From Culex pipiens pallens (Eukaryota > Arthropoda > Insecta > Diptera > Culicidae): a DNA stretch of 64,000 nt. Each line of letters begins with the position of its first letter. The stretch's first letter is position 1. Shown piece after piece: positions 1 to 11,300 of this stretch. The notes beneath the pieces were generated by a model, which saw nothing but the letters and a program-made list of their open reading frames with translations, was not told where the DNA came from and did not search any database. The DNA lies in NCBI RefSeq assembly GCF_016801865.2, contig NC_068939.1, positions 129,484,917 to 129,548,916 on the forward strand, in the 5' to 3' direction. Position numbers and translations under genes: made by a program.

Positions 1-124
1 TCCTATTGAAAAAAAAAAGTTAATTTTTTCGTAGTTCAGGAATTTTTGTAGTATAAAGTGTTCATTTCATACTTTCTCAACACTAATTCACATCAAATCA
101 AAGTTTGGTTTACTTTTTTTTTTT

Positions 125-1206
125 TATAAAATATAGTTTTATTTGTTTTGAAAAATACAAGTAGATGGATAGATACACGAGTTTTTCTTCTAGTCGTCGT
201 AGTACTTGTAGGGATTGCGGTAGTTATTTCTGCGTGATCTTCTCTTGGCTGGGTTGGTATTGTTTGCAGATTTCACCGATTTTGCCTCTTTTTCAGTTTC
301 GTCGTCGTCGTCGTCCTCTGGAGCAATATCCATTTGATTGGACTGAAACTTAGTCTGATCTGCTGGTTGTGTGTTTTGATTTTCGACAGAGGTCGTTGGA
401 TTGATTGTTGTTGTTGTTGTTGCTGTTTTAGGTGGTGGTGCTGTTTCTGTTTCTATTGTTGTCACTGATGGTGTTGGTGCTGGTTGTGGTTGTGCTGGTG
501 GTTGTGGTGTTGTTGTTGTTGTTGTAATCGTAGCTTTTTTTATCTCGTCACACTTTTTCCCGTTATGCAGTGGTTTTGCACAGTGGCGGCAAGTTCTCAC
601 TTGCTGGTTGTAGCTAATATAAGCCAAGTCCGACTCCACCTGAATGAAGGACGGAATTGGCTTCGACAGGACCATACGAACAGCTCGAACTCCATTCGGG
701 ATCCCGGGAAAATAATCCCGCCAGACCTCGTTCCGAATGGAACGGACCTCTCCGTAGGCCTCGAGATGAGATTTGATTAGATCGTTAGGCATGTGCGGCG
801 GTAGATCGTGGACTCGAACCTGAATCGCGTTGTCTTCCAAAAAGATGGGAATCGCGAAGTTTCGGCCACTCCATCTAAGGTTATGTTTGAGGTTGTGCTG
901 GTCAGCTAGCTCCGAAGCTTCCTCCGGCGATCCTAGCTCGATGATGACGTGGTTTCGTGAATTATTGAACTGGAGATTTTTAGTCCGTTTCAGGTCCAGT
1001 GTAAGGCCCTTGGCGATGAATTTCGATACCGTTTCGATATCTGGTCTAACTGGCATGACGTTGAAATCGAGCACGACGGCATTGCGGCGATATTTCGACA
1101 TCGCGAAACAATTTTTTATCACGGCCCCGACAGGGGAAAAAAGAACAAAAGAAAATCGTAGAGGTTAGCGCGTACGTCCGACAGCAACGAGAGCGAGCTG
1201 TCGTCT
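125..1206 (-). mobile_element. ORF1-only non-LTR retroelement, LOA/I-like
   Basis: Read on the minus strand, this unit starts near an initiator-like TCAG at 1208-1205, carries one gag-like ORF (190-1101), and ends with AATAAA followed by an A tract (T run at 113-125 on +). No reverse transcriptase or endonuclease frame follows ORF1, so it is non-autonomous or an ORF1 retrocopy. I looked for a target-site duplication between the flanks and found none, so the 5' boundary is set by the promoter motif only. The clade call rests on the protein style: an RRM-like region followed by a single CCHC knuckle. Confidence 0.6.
190..1101 (-). CDS. gag-like ORF1 protein of a non-LTR retrotransposon (303 aa)
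   Basis: The protein is a nucleic-acid-binding ORF1 product of the kind that coats retrotransposon RNA. It starts MSKYRRNAVV; an in-frame ATG seven codons upstream (1122) is possible, but 1101 begins the conserved-looking sequence. The first 170 residues resemble two weak RRM-like folds with the segment IQVRVHDLPPHM. One zinc knuckle follows, spelled CRHC-AKPL-H-NGKK-C, which fits CX2CX4HX4C. Next come a Thr/Pro/Gln-rich linker, a DDDDD acidic patch and a basic tail (RRSRRNNYRN). The frame is open to the stop. LOA or I clade elements of mosquitoes have ORF1 proteins of this layout; the exact family is not established. The lack of a second ORF is the odd point. Confidence 0.75.
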   Translation of the reverse strand: MSKYRRNAVVLDFNVMPVRPDIETVSKFIAKGLTLDLKRTKNLQFNNSRNHVIIELGSPEEASELADQHNLKHNLRWSGRNFAIPIFLEDNAIQVRVHDLPPHMPNDLIKSHLEAYGEVRSIRNEVWRDYFPGIPNGVRAVRMVLSKPIPSFIQVESDLAYISYNQQVRTCRHCAKPLHNGKKCDEIKKATITTTTTTPQPPAQPQPAPTPSVTTIETETAPPPKTATTTTTINPTTSVENQNTQPADQTKFQSNQMDIAPEDDDDDETEKEAKSVKSANNTNPAKRRSRRNNYRNPYKYYDD

Positions 1207-1208
1207 GA
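1174..1208 (-). promoter_or_regulatory. internal Inr + DPE promoter of the retroelement
   Basis: On the minus strand TCAG places a putative +1 A at 1206. GGACGT then falls at +28 to +33 (1179-1174), exactly where the arthropod downstream promoter element belongs. TATA-less internal promoters with Inr and DPE at this spacing are typical of Jockey, I and related non-LTR elements. About 75 bases separate the DPE from the ORF1 ATG. Confidence 0.55.
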
Positions 1209-1702
1209 TTGTATAAATGCCTATAAATTTAGAATATTTATATATTTTCTTGACATTTTTTTTCTGCAAGCGGTTTAGGCATTAATTGACCCTCGCACTA
1301 ATTTTGATCATTTAAGTTGCTATTTTATACAATATTGTTGAAGAATATAGATCAGAACAATTTTCGATAAATTTAAAATTTATTAAAAATTTCCCGTTTC
1401 CCGGCAATTCTGTAACCCCGGGAAATTGGACGCTCTAGCTCATAAACATCATTCAAAACAACAATCAGGTGACAGTGCTTTAGTGCCCTTTCAGTTCTCT
1501 TCGTAATTGCATTTAGAAAGGTCCCATGTTCATAACAGTTGGAGAGTTAATAGGGCCTAATAACAAGATTTTTTTAATTTTTATTGCGAAAATCAACATA
1601 ATTTAGAAGCATGAAAGCTGAATAACTCAATTATTGAGGGTTTCGATGTGTTTTATCGTATCATCAGTAAAAATCCCATCAGTTAAGCTTCTTAAATAGA
1701 AA
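1209..1702. other. AT-rich spacer, nothing recognised
   Basis: There is no ORF or RNA gene here. The only structure is a short inverted pair around 1389-1430 (tttcccg and cgggaaa), which recalls the CGGGAAA-rich ends of the hAT element at the right edge of the window. Confidence 0.5.
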
Positions 1703-1877
1703 TTGGGTCCTAAAATGAAGCTTAGATTGCCGATTTTATTGTTTACAGCGATAAAGCTTATTTTTCTGAGTACAATGACCCTTTGTACGACCGCAAAGAG
1801 TTCAAAATGGATTTTTAAATCAATTTTGAAAAATAAACCTTGCGGTCCTTCTTGACAGAAAAGCTCCTACTTGACAG

Positions 1878-2103
1878 CAGCGTTGCCACATGTACAGATA
1901 TTTTTGGCACAGACCAAACACTCAAACTAATTATTTTTACAGTTAAAATACACTTGAGTAGTTTTTGCAAACTGTACTAAAAAGATAAACATTTTTTGCA
2001 TCTTTTTACTTGTTTAGTTTTTGATAAAAATGTTTTTGTTTAAAGTTATACTTGATTGAGTGTTTGGTCTGTGCCAAAAATATCTGTACGTGTGGCAAGC
2101 CTG
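1878..2103. mobile_element. hAT-type MITE, 226 bp
   Basis: The 8-bp target duplication CTTGACAG sits at 1870-1877 and 2104-2111; the uninterrupted host copy at 46.2 kb has it once. Terminal inverted repeats of about 45 bp begin CAGCGTTGCCACATG on the left and CAGGCTTGCCACACG on the right. CAGNG-like ends with 8-bp duplications are diagnostic of hAT. There is no coding capacity. Confidence 0.88.
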
Positions 2104-2256
2104 CTTGACAGCTCGTTCCAAGGGGACCATAGTTGATCCATCGAAAAAATGTTGTCTTGCCAAAAAAAAAATTTGCATTAAAATGAAAAAAGTTATCAGA
2201 AATGGTTTTTAATCGTGTTTTTTACCGTTGTACATAAAAATTGACATAGGGCTTTA

Positions 2257-2703
2257 CTGCCGCTCGAATCTAGTCCGTCCCATATGTAAAAAGTGGATGC
2301 TGAGATAACGACGTGAGAAGGCCAAAAAATGTTGCACCATTTTTCACATTTCCATTGATTTTTTTTTTGCTAAATTTTTATTCAATTATTTCAATATTAG
2401 TTGCAAATATGAACTACTTATAATCATTACTTAAGTTCTGCGGGTTCATAAAAACTTAGTCCTTGATATTTAAATGGTTCCACGTTTATTCAATCAATTC
2501 ATGAGACATTTCTTTAGAAGGAACTGACTTGCTTTTATTTTGCATATGGGACAGCACGAAAGTGATTTTTATTTTGGAATTTTCAGAACAAACATCACTT
2601 TTTTATTAAATTGGCTCAAAGTACATGTAAAAACAATACTTTTGCCATGTTTATTTCAAAAATGACCAAAATACATATGGGACGGACTAGATTAGAGCGG
2701 CAG
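2257..2703. mobile_element. CTGCC-type MITE, family A copy 1 (447 bp)
   Basis: The inverted repeats are about 32 bp and begin CTGCCGCTC, with AGTCCGTCCCATATG further in. The target duplication is TTTA at 2253-2256 and 2704-2707. The element is inserted in MITE D copy 1. A shorter relative is at 49189-49412. Confidence 0.85.
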
Positions 2704-2847
2704 TTTAGTACCCAATTGAAATTTTGGTTTTGTGCCCTAATGAAATGTTTGGCTCGAAATAATACATTTTTTGAAAACTAATGATTGCAAAACAACTGAA
2801 CTAGTGTAAAATGCATTTGAAAACACTGACTGTGATTTGTTGTTTAA

Positions 2848-3025
2848 GAGGCAGTATTTGTAGATTCTGCTCGGTTTGTTCTAGAGGTCGTATCGAGTTG
2901 CTCCGATTTGGATGAAACTTTCAGCGTTTGTTTGTCTATGCATGAGATGAACTCATGCCAAATATGAGCCCTCTACGACAAAGGGAAGTGGGGTAAAACG
3001 GGCATTGAAGTTTGAGGTCAAAAAA
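2848..3025 (+). mobile_element. Half copy of the TTAA foldback element (family E)
   Basis: TTAA followed by GAGGCAGTATTTGTA starts a 175-base stretch nearly identical to the left arm of the 1478-bp element at 42749-44226. The right arm is missing, so this is a truncated copy. Confidence 0.75.
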
Positions 3026-3029
3026 AAAA

Positions 3030-5352
3030 AACCTATTCTTGATCAAGACAGTATAGCTCTGGTTCCTTGCAAGTGTCCTATTTTCTTACCTCCACGTTGG
3101 CTTGGTTTCGTCATCATGATGACAAAGTGTGACTTTGCTGGTGGCCTGTGGAAACGGCTCGTAAACCTTTGACCACCGCGGGTCAGAGTCGAGACGGCTA
3201 AAAGAAAGGGGCGCGACAATTTGGGAAAGGGAAGTAATTTGTGATTGTAGACGGTATTGTTTTGATTCGCAGTATGTTGAGTCAACTGCTGTGGATGTAC
3301 CTGAAACATCGCACAACGGGGTTTCTCTTCTCTTCATTCTCAGCTACCACCTATCTCCTATTTTTATTTTGCTCTTCTGATTCCCAATTCTTCACTGATT
3401 CTTTTATTTAATATCCAACATATGATTTTAATTTTACTAACTTTTGATTCTCTTATCTCTCAAAGATTTTCCACTCTTTTCTATCAATTGATACTGCTGT
3501 AACAAACTTTGTTTTTTTTTGTTTTTTTTTCCTTAAAAATATACTTTTCCTTAATGTACTAGTAATATCAAGTATATTTATCATTCGCCTAATCTTTTTT
3601 GATTTTATTGCGAATTTATTTATTTGAATCATTCTTCATCTTTCCTATAAATTATCATTACTATAATCTAAGCTTGTTTTGTATCTCTTTTTATTAACTA
3701 TTGTCTAATTTTACATCTAATACATCTAGCTTCTCATTTTTATTCTTCAAAATACGCTCATCATTCTCTTACTATTGATACTTGATTTTTATAAAATAAA
3801 TTATCTTTTACTGTCAATTGTTTTCAATCTTCACCCTTTTTTTCAAACAAGTGAGGTTTGAGCCCTTACTCAATTTATGGAATGGTTAAAGGATTAACAC
3901 AAATATTACTATTGTATTTTTGGTAAACTTTTATAACATGCTTAGGACCAAAAATTGTAACAAAACACCGCGACAAAAGAAATAGCAACAGATAAACAGA
4001 CTCAACAATAGGGAAGATTTCAGGAGAAAACAATACACAGTAAATAACAATTAGTTTTTGAATTCAAACTAAAAATAAAACAGTTTTTGCTTTAATGAAA
4101 GTTGTTAGGCACACTTTAAATGGTTAGGCGCTTATACTTACACCAAACCCTACGTAATGTACCACCCCCGGCCGAGTTAAAATGCGTAACCGGAAAAGAA
4201 GGTGTGCATGCCTGGCACGAACACTCAAAGCGTGTTCTAGCGTGCTGCTCGTACTGACTCAGAGCAAGGGTGAGATGTAGGTGTAAGGGCAGTGCGTGTT
4301 CGTCGGGAACCTAGTGCATAAGATCGGTCAAGGCCCGTTCTTACACTGAAAATTGCGAATTGCGAATGTATTCTTAATAGTGTAAAAAACTTCAAATAAA
4401 ATTGCCATTGCCTTGACGTTTTCTATTGCGAGATTCCTACTCGAAACCAGGAGTCCGAAGGTTTGAAACGGTGTGACAATATTTTTACATCTAAGTTTCC
4501 ATCCAAAAACTTCTGTTTATTAGTTTAAATTATTCATGATTAAGTAAGACCACAATCTCCACAACCACAATGATTCTTATATTTTTGCTGTTTAGAAAAA
4601 TGCAAAGCTTCACTCCGTTCATTCATGACACCAATCTTTTTCTCTCCCGTATTAATCGTGCATAATTTACCATTAATAAACGCTACTCGCTCGCGACCGC
4701 GTCTTTAGCGACACCACCTCTTCGTAACTTCGTATATTGCTAGTAGCGGACAACTATTGAATTGCGGCTGACTGGCTTCGTCACCGTCTTAAGTCTAAAC
4801 AAGTGCATAGTGGGGAATAAAAAAAAACTGTCAACTTCAAAATGTGCTCCAATTATCCAGAGAGTAGTGCCTTTCTCCCCGTCGTCTTCGTCGCCAATTC
4901 CGGACTGGACCCGGCGGAATCTGTTGATCTGCCAAGCGTCTAAAGCTTCTTTGAACGCACAGTTAGTAGGTAGCCTAGTTTCAAACGGTTGAGCGCGGCC
5001 AGTCTGGTGAGAAAAATTCGGAAAATATGCGTGAAAAGCACATTGTGTTATCAATCGAAGTGGCGAGCCCGGCCCAAAGAATCAAAAAAAGCGGAAGAAA
5101 GTAGTGTAGAGCAGCAGTGAGGAAATTGGGTCTCGTGGCCAAAACCGACATCGCCAAAGCTGCGCAGTGGGGAGTCTCGAAAATTACCATGCTGAATGAA
5201 GAGGAAACTAATTGAATCAGAGAGTGGTGCAACACTTCCAGCGACCCAACGACGAACGACGTTCCCGATGAGACAAGAATCTCAATCAAGTTGTGAGTTG
5301 CAAGAAGAAAGCTGGACATTTGCAGAGTGAAAACCTAAAAAATTCCGCAAAA
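3030..5352 (+). other. Upstream region and probable 5' leader of RN-tre
   Basis: Two GC-richer islands stand out (about 3050-3340 and 4140-4350). They look like old repeats or retroelement fragments, but I cannot name them. The GC content rises from about 4690 to the ATG, as expected for a promoter and 5' UTR. Short ORFs on both strands here resemble no protein I know. No TATA box is evident; the transcription start is not located. Confidence 0.4.
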
Positions 5353-8300
5353 ATGATGGACGAAGACGCGCTGATTGCGCGGGCCAAGGAGGAACGGGCC
5401 AAGATTTTCCAGCGCTATGACCTCGGCCGGAACGCGGGCGCCGTCATCGATCCCTGGGAGGATCCGATGTACGAGGTGTACCACCAGACCGATCGGTGAG
5501 TAGACCACGTATCTTGGTTTTTAGTTGTTTTGATTGGTGCAGCCCCAAGCAGCAACTATTGTTTCCAAGCCTTATTTGCAACTAATTCAAAACAATCCAA
5601 AATCGCTGTGGCAACATGCACGCAACACTCCTGGTGACAAAAAAAGCGCACGACATCAACGCGATTGGCAACAATAGCAAGATAGTTGTGAACGTGTTGC
5701 GGCAATGTTCTTATGCGATGCTAATTTTTGTAGGAGAAATTGATGGTGTTGCCACAATGTAACAAATATGTTGCAAATATGTCACCATTTTGGTGAAATT
5801 TTTGGTTGCTTGAAATCAATCGTGCACCCGAAATGATTTCAAGCGAAACAAACTTCTTATTAATTTCTCAATAAATATGTTTCCACTTTGATTTCGCTAC
5901 AAAACAAAAATGGATAAGTCTGGAAAAATAAACCTGTCACATTTTTCGTCGACAACAAACCAAATTGGTTTTCTTAAATGTATAGAAGGTTTATTTCTAT
6001 GGCCATTTCAAGTTTACCGAGTAAAATTGCATTCTACTCATTATTTTTTCATGCGCCCTCAATCTTTTTAAAATTTACTATCTTTTCTGGAGCCATTTTA
6101 GTATCAAAATTTAAAAAGTTGGCTAATATATATGAAAATTTTCTGCGTTTCAATACAAGTTACGTAGAATGTCAATTCTGTAGCAAAACATTATAAAAAT
6201 TGTATTTAAATAGCCGAAAATTGATTATTACAGTTTTTTTCCACATCTACCATCATGGCGCTTTGTACGCACAGGGTTGTGTTCAGGAACCTTTAGTAAA
6301 ATTAGCGGTATGATTTTTTATTGTTTTTTTTATGCAAACTAGGAAAGCATAATTTTTTAAGAACACAAATAAATACTTACAATAGATTGTTGTGCACGAG
6401 AGTGCAACTCACGTGTCGTGGATATCTTTAATGCAAGATTACTACTCAAAAATGTATGTTTACTGAGAGCCATCAAAGTAGCTTCGAATATTGTCAATTA
6501 CTCTTTAAGAAATGTGCCGTAGATATTTATTGTCGACAGAAATTTCAAGCACTGTTTGTGCAATATAACTGTTATGAAGAAAAACAACAATAGAAACAAA
6601 ACACAGAACACAGAAAATTTTAATATTTCCCTTGATTTGTTTATTGTATTTTATATCTAGATACAAACAAATCTTATTGTAACATCGCTTGCAAAAACGT
6701 GTACATTAGGGACAAACAAAATTTAGTAAATACTAATTTGCAACTTCTAAAACAGTTTCATTGTTTAATTTTGATTTTATTCTTGTACACTAATACACTC
6801 CCCCTTCAAAATCGGCCCGAAAAATCAAGGAGGCAAAAAAACATTAGGTTTTCAATTCAGAAACGATATCATTATTTTTTCAAAAAAAATTTCTGAAGCC
6901 GCTGTTGCACTATCACAAACAAACAAAAAAACTAGACAAGACACGCACCTTTTTGACGTTTGACAGTTTGCCTGCTCCGCCATATTGTTTGCGGAAAAGT
7001 TTTTTAATAAACTGTTTGCTCAAACTTTTACTCTGTAAATTTTAGGTTGCCCTTCAATAACATATTATTTTTTCATTAAATATTTTAGAGCCGCTATTTT
7101 TTTATTTTGTATAATATTTCAAAGATTTTGCTTTAATTTTTACTTTCAAAATATTTTTCAGTATAAAGAACTAACAATTTTTAGAATTTAGTATGTTTAG
7201 TATGTTGATTTTCATACCTGTTTAACAAAAGGAAACACACAGAAATACCAAAGACAGTCTGTGGAAATACCGAGATATGCTAAAAGAAATTCTTTTTATA
7301 AAATAATAAAACATGGTTTACAAAAGTTCTAAAAGTTCATAAGCGTGTAAGTTTGCTCAAACTTTTCCTCAATAAGTTTGCCAAACATGTATGCTATAGT
7401 GTAATGGGCAATCAAATTGTTTGTTTGTTTGCGAAGCGTTGTGTCTTGTCTAGTTTGTTTGTTTGTTTGTTTGTTTGTGATAGTGTAATAACGGCTTCAA
7501 TGATCGTCTCCATGAGATTGGTGAGCAGAGGAATTGAAAGAAGATTAAAGTTAAATTACGTTATCATATTTTATACTTGATAAACCAATTGTAGAATATT
7601 CACAATAATTGTGTAACTTATATTTTTGAATTTTTAATCAAATTCAGCGCATTTCGAATTTGCTTTACAGCCTTCAGATACCTAGTCCCGAGTACGAAAC
7701 TTGCCATACAGTAGAGCAAATAATTTGATTTTACTGTTTTATTTATATATCCCTTCCTTCTTTCCCATCGCTGTACTTTATTCAGAGTAAAAACATTACC
7801 ATTAAATTGATTGAATTTATTAAGATTTCAAAATATTACATCCTTGATACGTCTCTGGTTATTCTGATTTGAGCAAATTGTCGCACTTTGTGTATGTTGC
7901 AACAATGTTTCATATACGTTACAAAATTGTTTGAGTTGAATATCCACATTTCTAAGTTTATTATATTTGGGTAACGTCGTGGAAGCATGATGGTAACATT
8001 ACATATTTGTATCCATTGCAACAATCGGCATCCCCTGCCATCATTCAAGTTTTCTACAGAACTGTCAAACGAAATAATCATTCCCCTTTGTCGGTAACAG
8101 TGGGATCGGAATTGATCATTATTTGGTGGACGTTTTTAACAAAGTTCTTCAAGTCTGTATGAATAAAGTTGTTCGGAAAGTGTGGACCGAGGTGTGGTCA
8201 AATAATTTAAGAATAAAGCTTCATTGCATGTACCGAATACGGCGTCCTACGGGGATCATCTCAAAAATCAACCAGATTCGGTTTTGATTGATTCGGGAAA

Positions 8301-11300
8301 TCCTCCTGCAGCAGGATTTGCTTCCACAAAGAATCTTCGAAATTGTTGTTTGCTGATGAATCTGCTTTCCGTCGACAGGGGCGGGTAAAAATCTAGGGAA
8401 AAAATAATATTCATACTCCAATCCTTGCAGTTGTAAATCCGCGCTTACGACTCGGCCGTTTTACACACCATTTTCGTTAGTTTTTAGTGGAATGCACATT
8501 TTTCCCAAAATCTATTTGTTAGAAAGCGAATAGATTTATATTTTCATTGTGAATTTCTTTAAAAAACCTGGACAAACTGACAAACTGCGCAGAAATGCTT
8601 TTTTGACTGAAGATGTTTTTATTTCTTGGCAGACAATGTCTACATTTAGTTTTATCAAGGATACATTGCCGCAACCAATTCGCAACATTCTTCGCACAAA
8701 ACGAACAAAGATTTTTTTTTTGTTTCAAGCTTGTTGCAACAGTGTCACCAAAACGTTACAAAAATAAACGAAATCGATTTGTAGCCCAGAAAATCATTGT
8801 AACTATTAAATATTGAACAATGTTTCCATGAAACTTTATTGTGATTTTCGGTAGGTTTGGAAACATTTGCAACTTCTTTGCGCCTTTGATGAAACTTAAC
8901 TGGACTTAGACAATTTCAACATGTTGCGCGATGCTGCTTGGGGCGCTTGTTTGCGTTTTGTTGTGGGTGGTTGAAGCTGGTAGAGACTTTTGCTTTCAAT
9001 CAATGCCGTGGGAAACGCAACGTTTGAATGGGGGCGTGAGTGTGGGTTTTTCACACGTGGGGTAAAATGCTAATCAAATTGTTTGGTTGTTTTCTAAACC
9101 ACTGAAGTTCATATTTATTTCATCGTTTGTATTTCAATGTTTTTATTAAAAAGAATTCCGTTTTATCGTTTGACACTGAAATTCGGACCATTAGGAACGA
9201 CCAAACAATTATTTGTTTTTTCTTTTTGCTTTTGACATAAAATGTTGCTTAAGAAGCTATTACAATACGGCAAACACACAAACAAACTCGCACTTTTTAA
9301 CAGTTTGTCTGCTTTGTTTGTTTGCCTGGATTTGTTTGTACAAACGTCAGCCTGCATACACTTTGCCTTGTTTGCGAGTTTGCCGCAAATGAGTCTGCAA
9401 GTTTGGCAAACTGTCAAACACGAAAAAGTGCGAGTTTGTTTGTTTGTGGTAGTGTAATGGCTTCTTAATTCAACGTTGCCTCTGTATATTTTTTAAAATG
9501 ATTTTATTTCATATTTAATCATTCTTTATGTTTGAATTTTATTCTTATCATCTCTGCAAAAAGATTGCTGAGCAATTCTCTGAGATTTCGGTCATTCGAT
9601 TTTTTTTTGTATTTTTTAATCCGGCTGAAACTTTTTTGGTGCCTTCGGTATGCCCAAAGAAGCCATTTTGCATCATTAGTTTGTCCATATAATTTTCCAT
9701 ACAAATTTGGCAGCTGTCCATACAAAAATGAGGTCAAAAATCTGTATCTTTTGAAAGAAATTTTTGATAGATTCGGGAAAGTTGTAGGTATGGATAAGCA
9801 CTACACTGAAAAAAATGATACACGGTAAATAAAATTGGTGATTTTTAATTTAACTTTTTGTCACTAAAGCTTGATTTGCAAAAAAACACCATTTTTATTT
9901 TTTTTATTTTTTTATATGTTTTACTGCCGTTCTACGCATAATTGTCCCATGTCAGTTTTGGACGATTTTGACTTTATGATATTTTAAAGTTTAGTTTGAT
10001 GTGTACTTTAAGAAAAACACATAAAATCTGGTACTTTGTTCGGAAACTCATTAAAAACAACATCAAGTCTGTTTGTCCCATCGTTAAACTTCTACGCATA
10101 ATTGTCCCACCAAGTTTTTTCTTGCACGGAATCATTAGTTTTAATAAGCATTATGTCTTGCTTATCTGTTGTATAGCAAGAGAATCACAAATAAGGGTGA
10201 TCAACTGCTAACAGGGGCGATTAGGGACACATAGGGCGATTATGAACCCACGGGACAATTATGCGTAGAAACGCAGAAATTGGTCGAAAAATTTCAATCG
10301 CGTTTTTCTCAATTGCACTTTTTTGAACATGGAACAATTATGCGTAGAACGGCAGTTTAGGGAACATAATTTTTTTTTCAGAAATTTCCAGGTTGTGCAA
10401 AAAATCTTTGTGCGAGCTATGAATTTTCGAGCCAACACTTTTTTTTCAAAAAATCGAAATATTGGTCGTAAAAATTTTTCAACTTCATTTTTTGATGTAA
10501 AATCAAATTTGCAATCAAAAAGTATTTCAGTGAAATTTTCATACAGTGCACCGTTTTCATGATATAGCCATATTTAGGATTTTTTTTTTTTAATAGTCGC
10601 AGTTTTCCATTTTTTTTTTAAATTAATGCACATGGGCCACTTTTGAAAAAAAAATATTTTTGAAAAGCTGAGAAAATTCTCTATATTTTGCTTTTTTGAA
10701 CTTTGTTGATACGACCTATACTGCCGTTCTACGCATAATTGTCCCATGTTCAAAAAAGTGCAACTGAGAAAAACGCGATTGAAATTTTTCTACCGATTTC
10801 TGTGTTTCTACGCATAATTGTCCCGTGGGTTCCTATTCGCCCTATGTGTCCCTAATCGCCCCAGTTAGCAGTTTATCACCCTTAATTGTGATTCTGTTGC
10901 TATACAACAGATAAACAAGACATAATGGTTAGTAAAACTAATGATTCCGTGTAAGAAAATACTTGGTGGGACATTTATGCGTAGAAGTTTATTTTTCGAT
11001 CTTTCCGAAAACAATGCTTTTGAAATTTTCAAATCAATACTAACATTTCAAAAGGGCCAAACATTCAATATTACGCCTTTTTGAAATGTTAGGTTTGATT
11101 TAAAAAAAAATAAAATATTTTTTTCGGAAAGATCGGAAAAAAAAAAATTGGTAATCTTAAGAGATACACCCTGTCAGTTAGGCTTTAGGGTCGCTATTGA
11201 TCGTTGAAGTTTGTGAGTCAGATTTGCGATTCCTTTCCGTAGGGTCGTAAGAATTTTCGCGTCCGCCGTCGGTGTGTTTTTCGTTTTTCTCGCGTGCGTG

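Larger units (their letters stand above)
1703..2715. mobile_element. MITE family D copy 1, split by two nested MITEs
   Basis: The ends are TTGGGTCCTAAA and its near-inverse TTTAGTACCCAA. The copy is interrupted by a hAT MITE (1878-2103) and a CTGCC-type MITE (2257-2703). Subtracting both insertions and their target duplications leaves 328 bp, matching the uninterrupted copies at 46098-46428 (331 bp) and 58611-58939 (329 bp). All three are flanked by AATT on both sides, so AATT is either the target duplication or the last bases of the inverted repeat. Confidence 0.85.

Noticed and set aside
5293..5352. Upstream extension of the RN-tre first exon frame
   Set aside because: The extension begins at GTG, not ATG, and does not resemble USP6NL, which aligns from the ATG at 5353.
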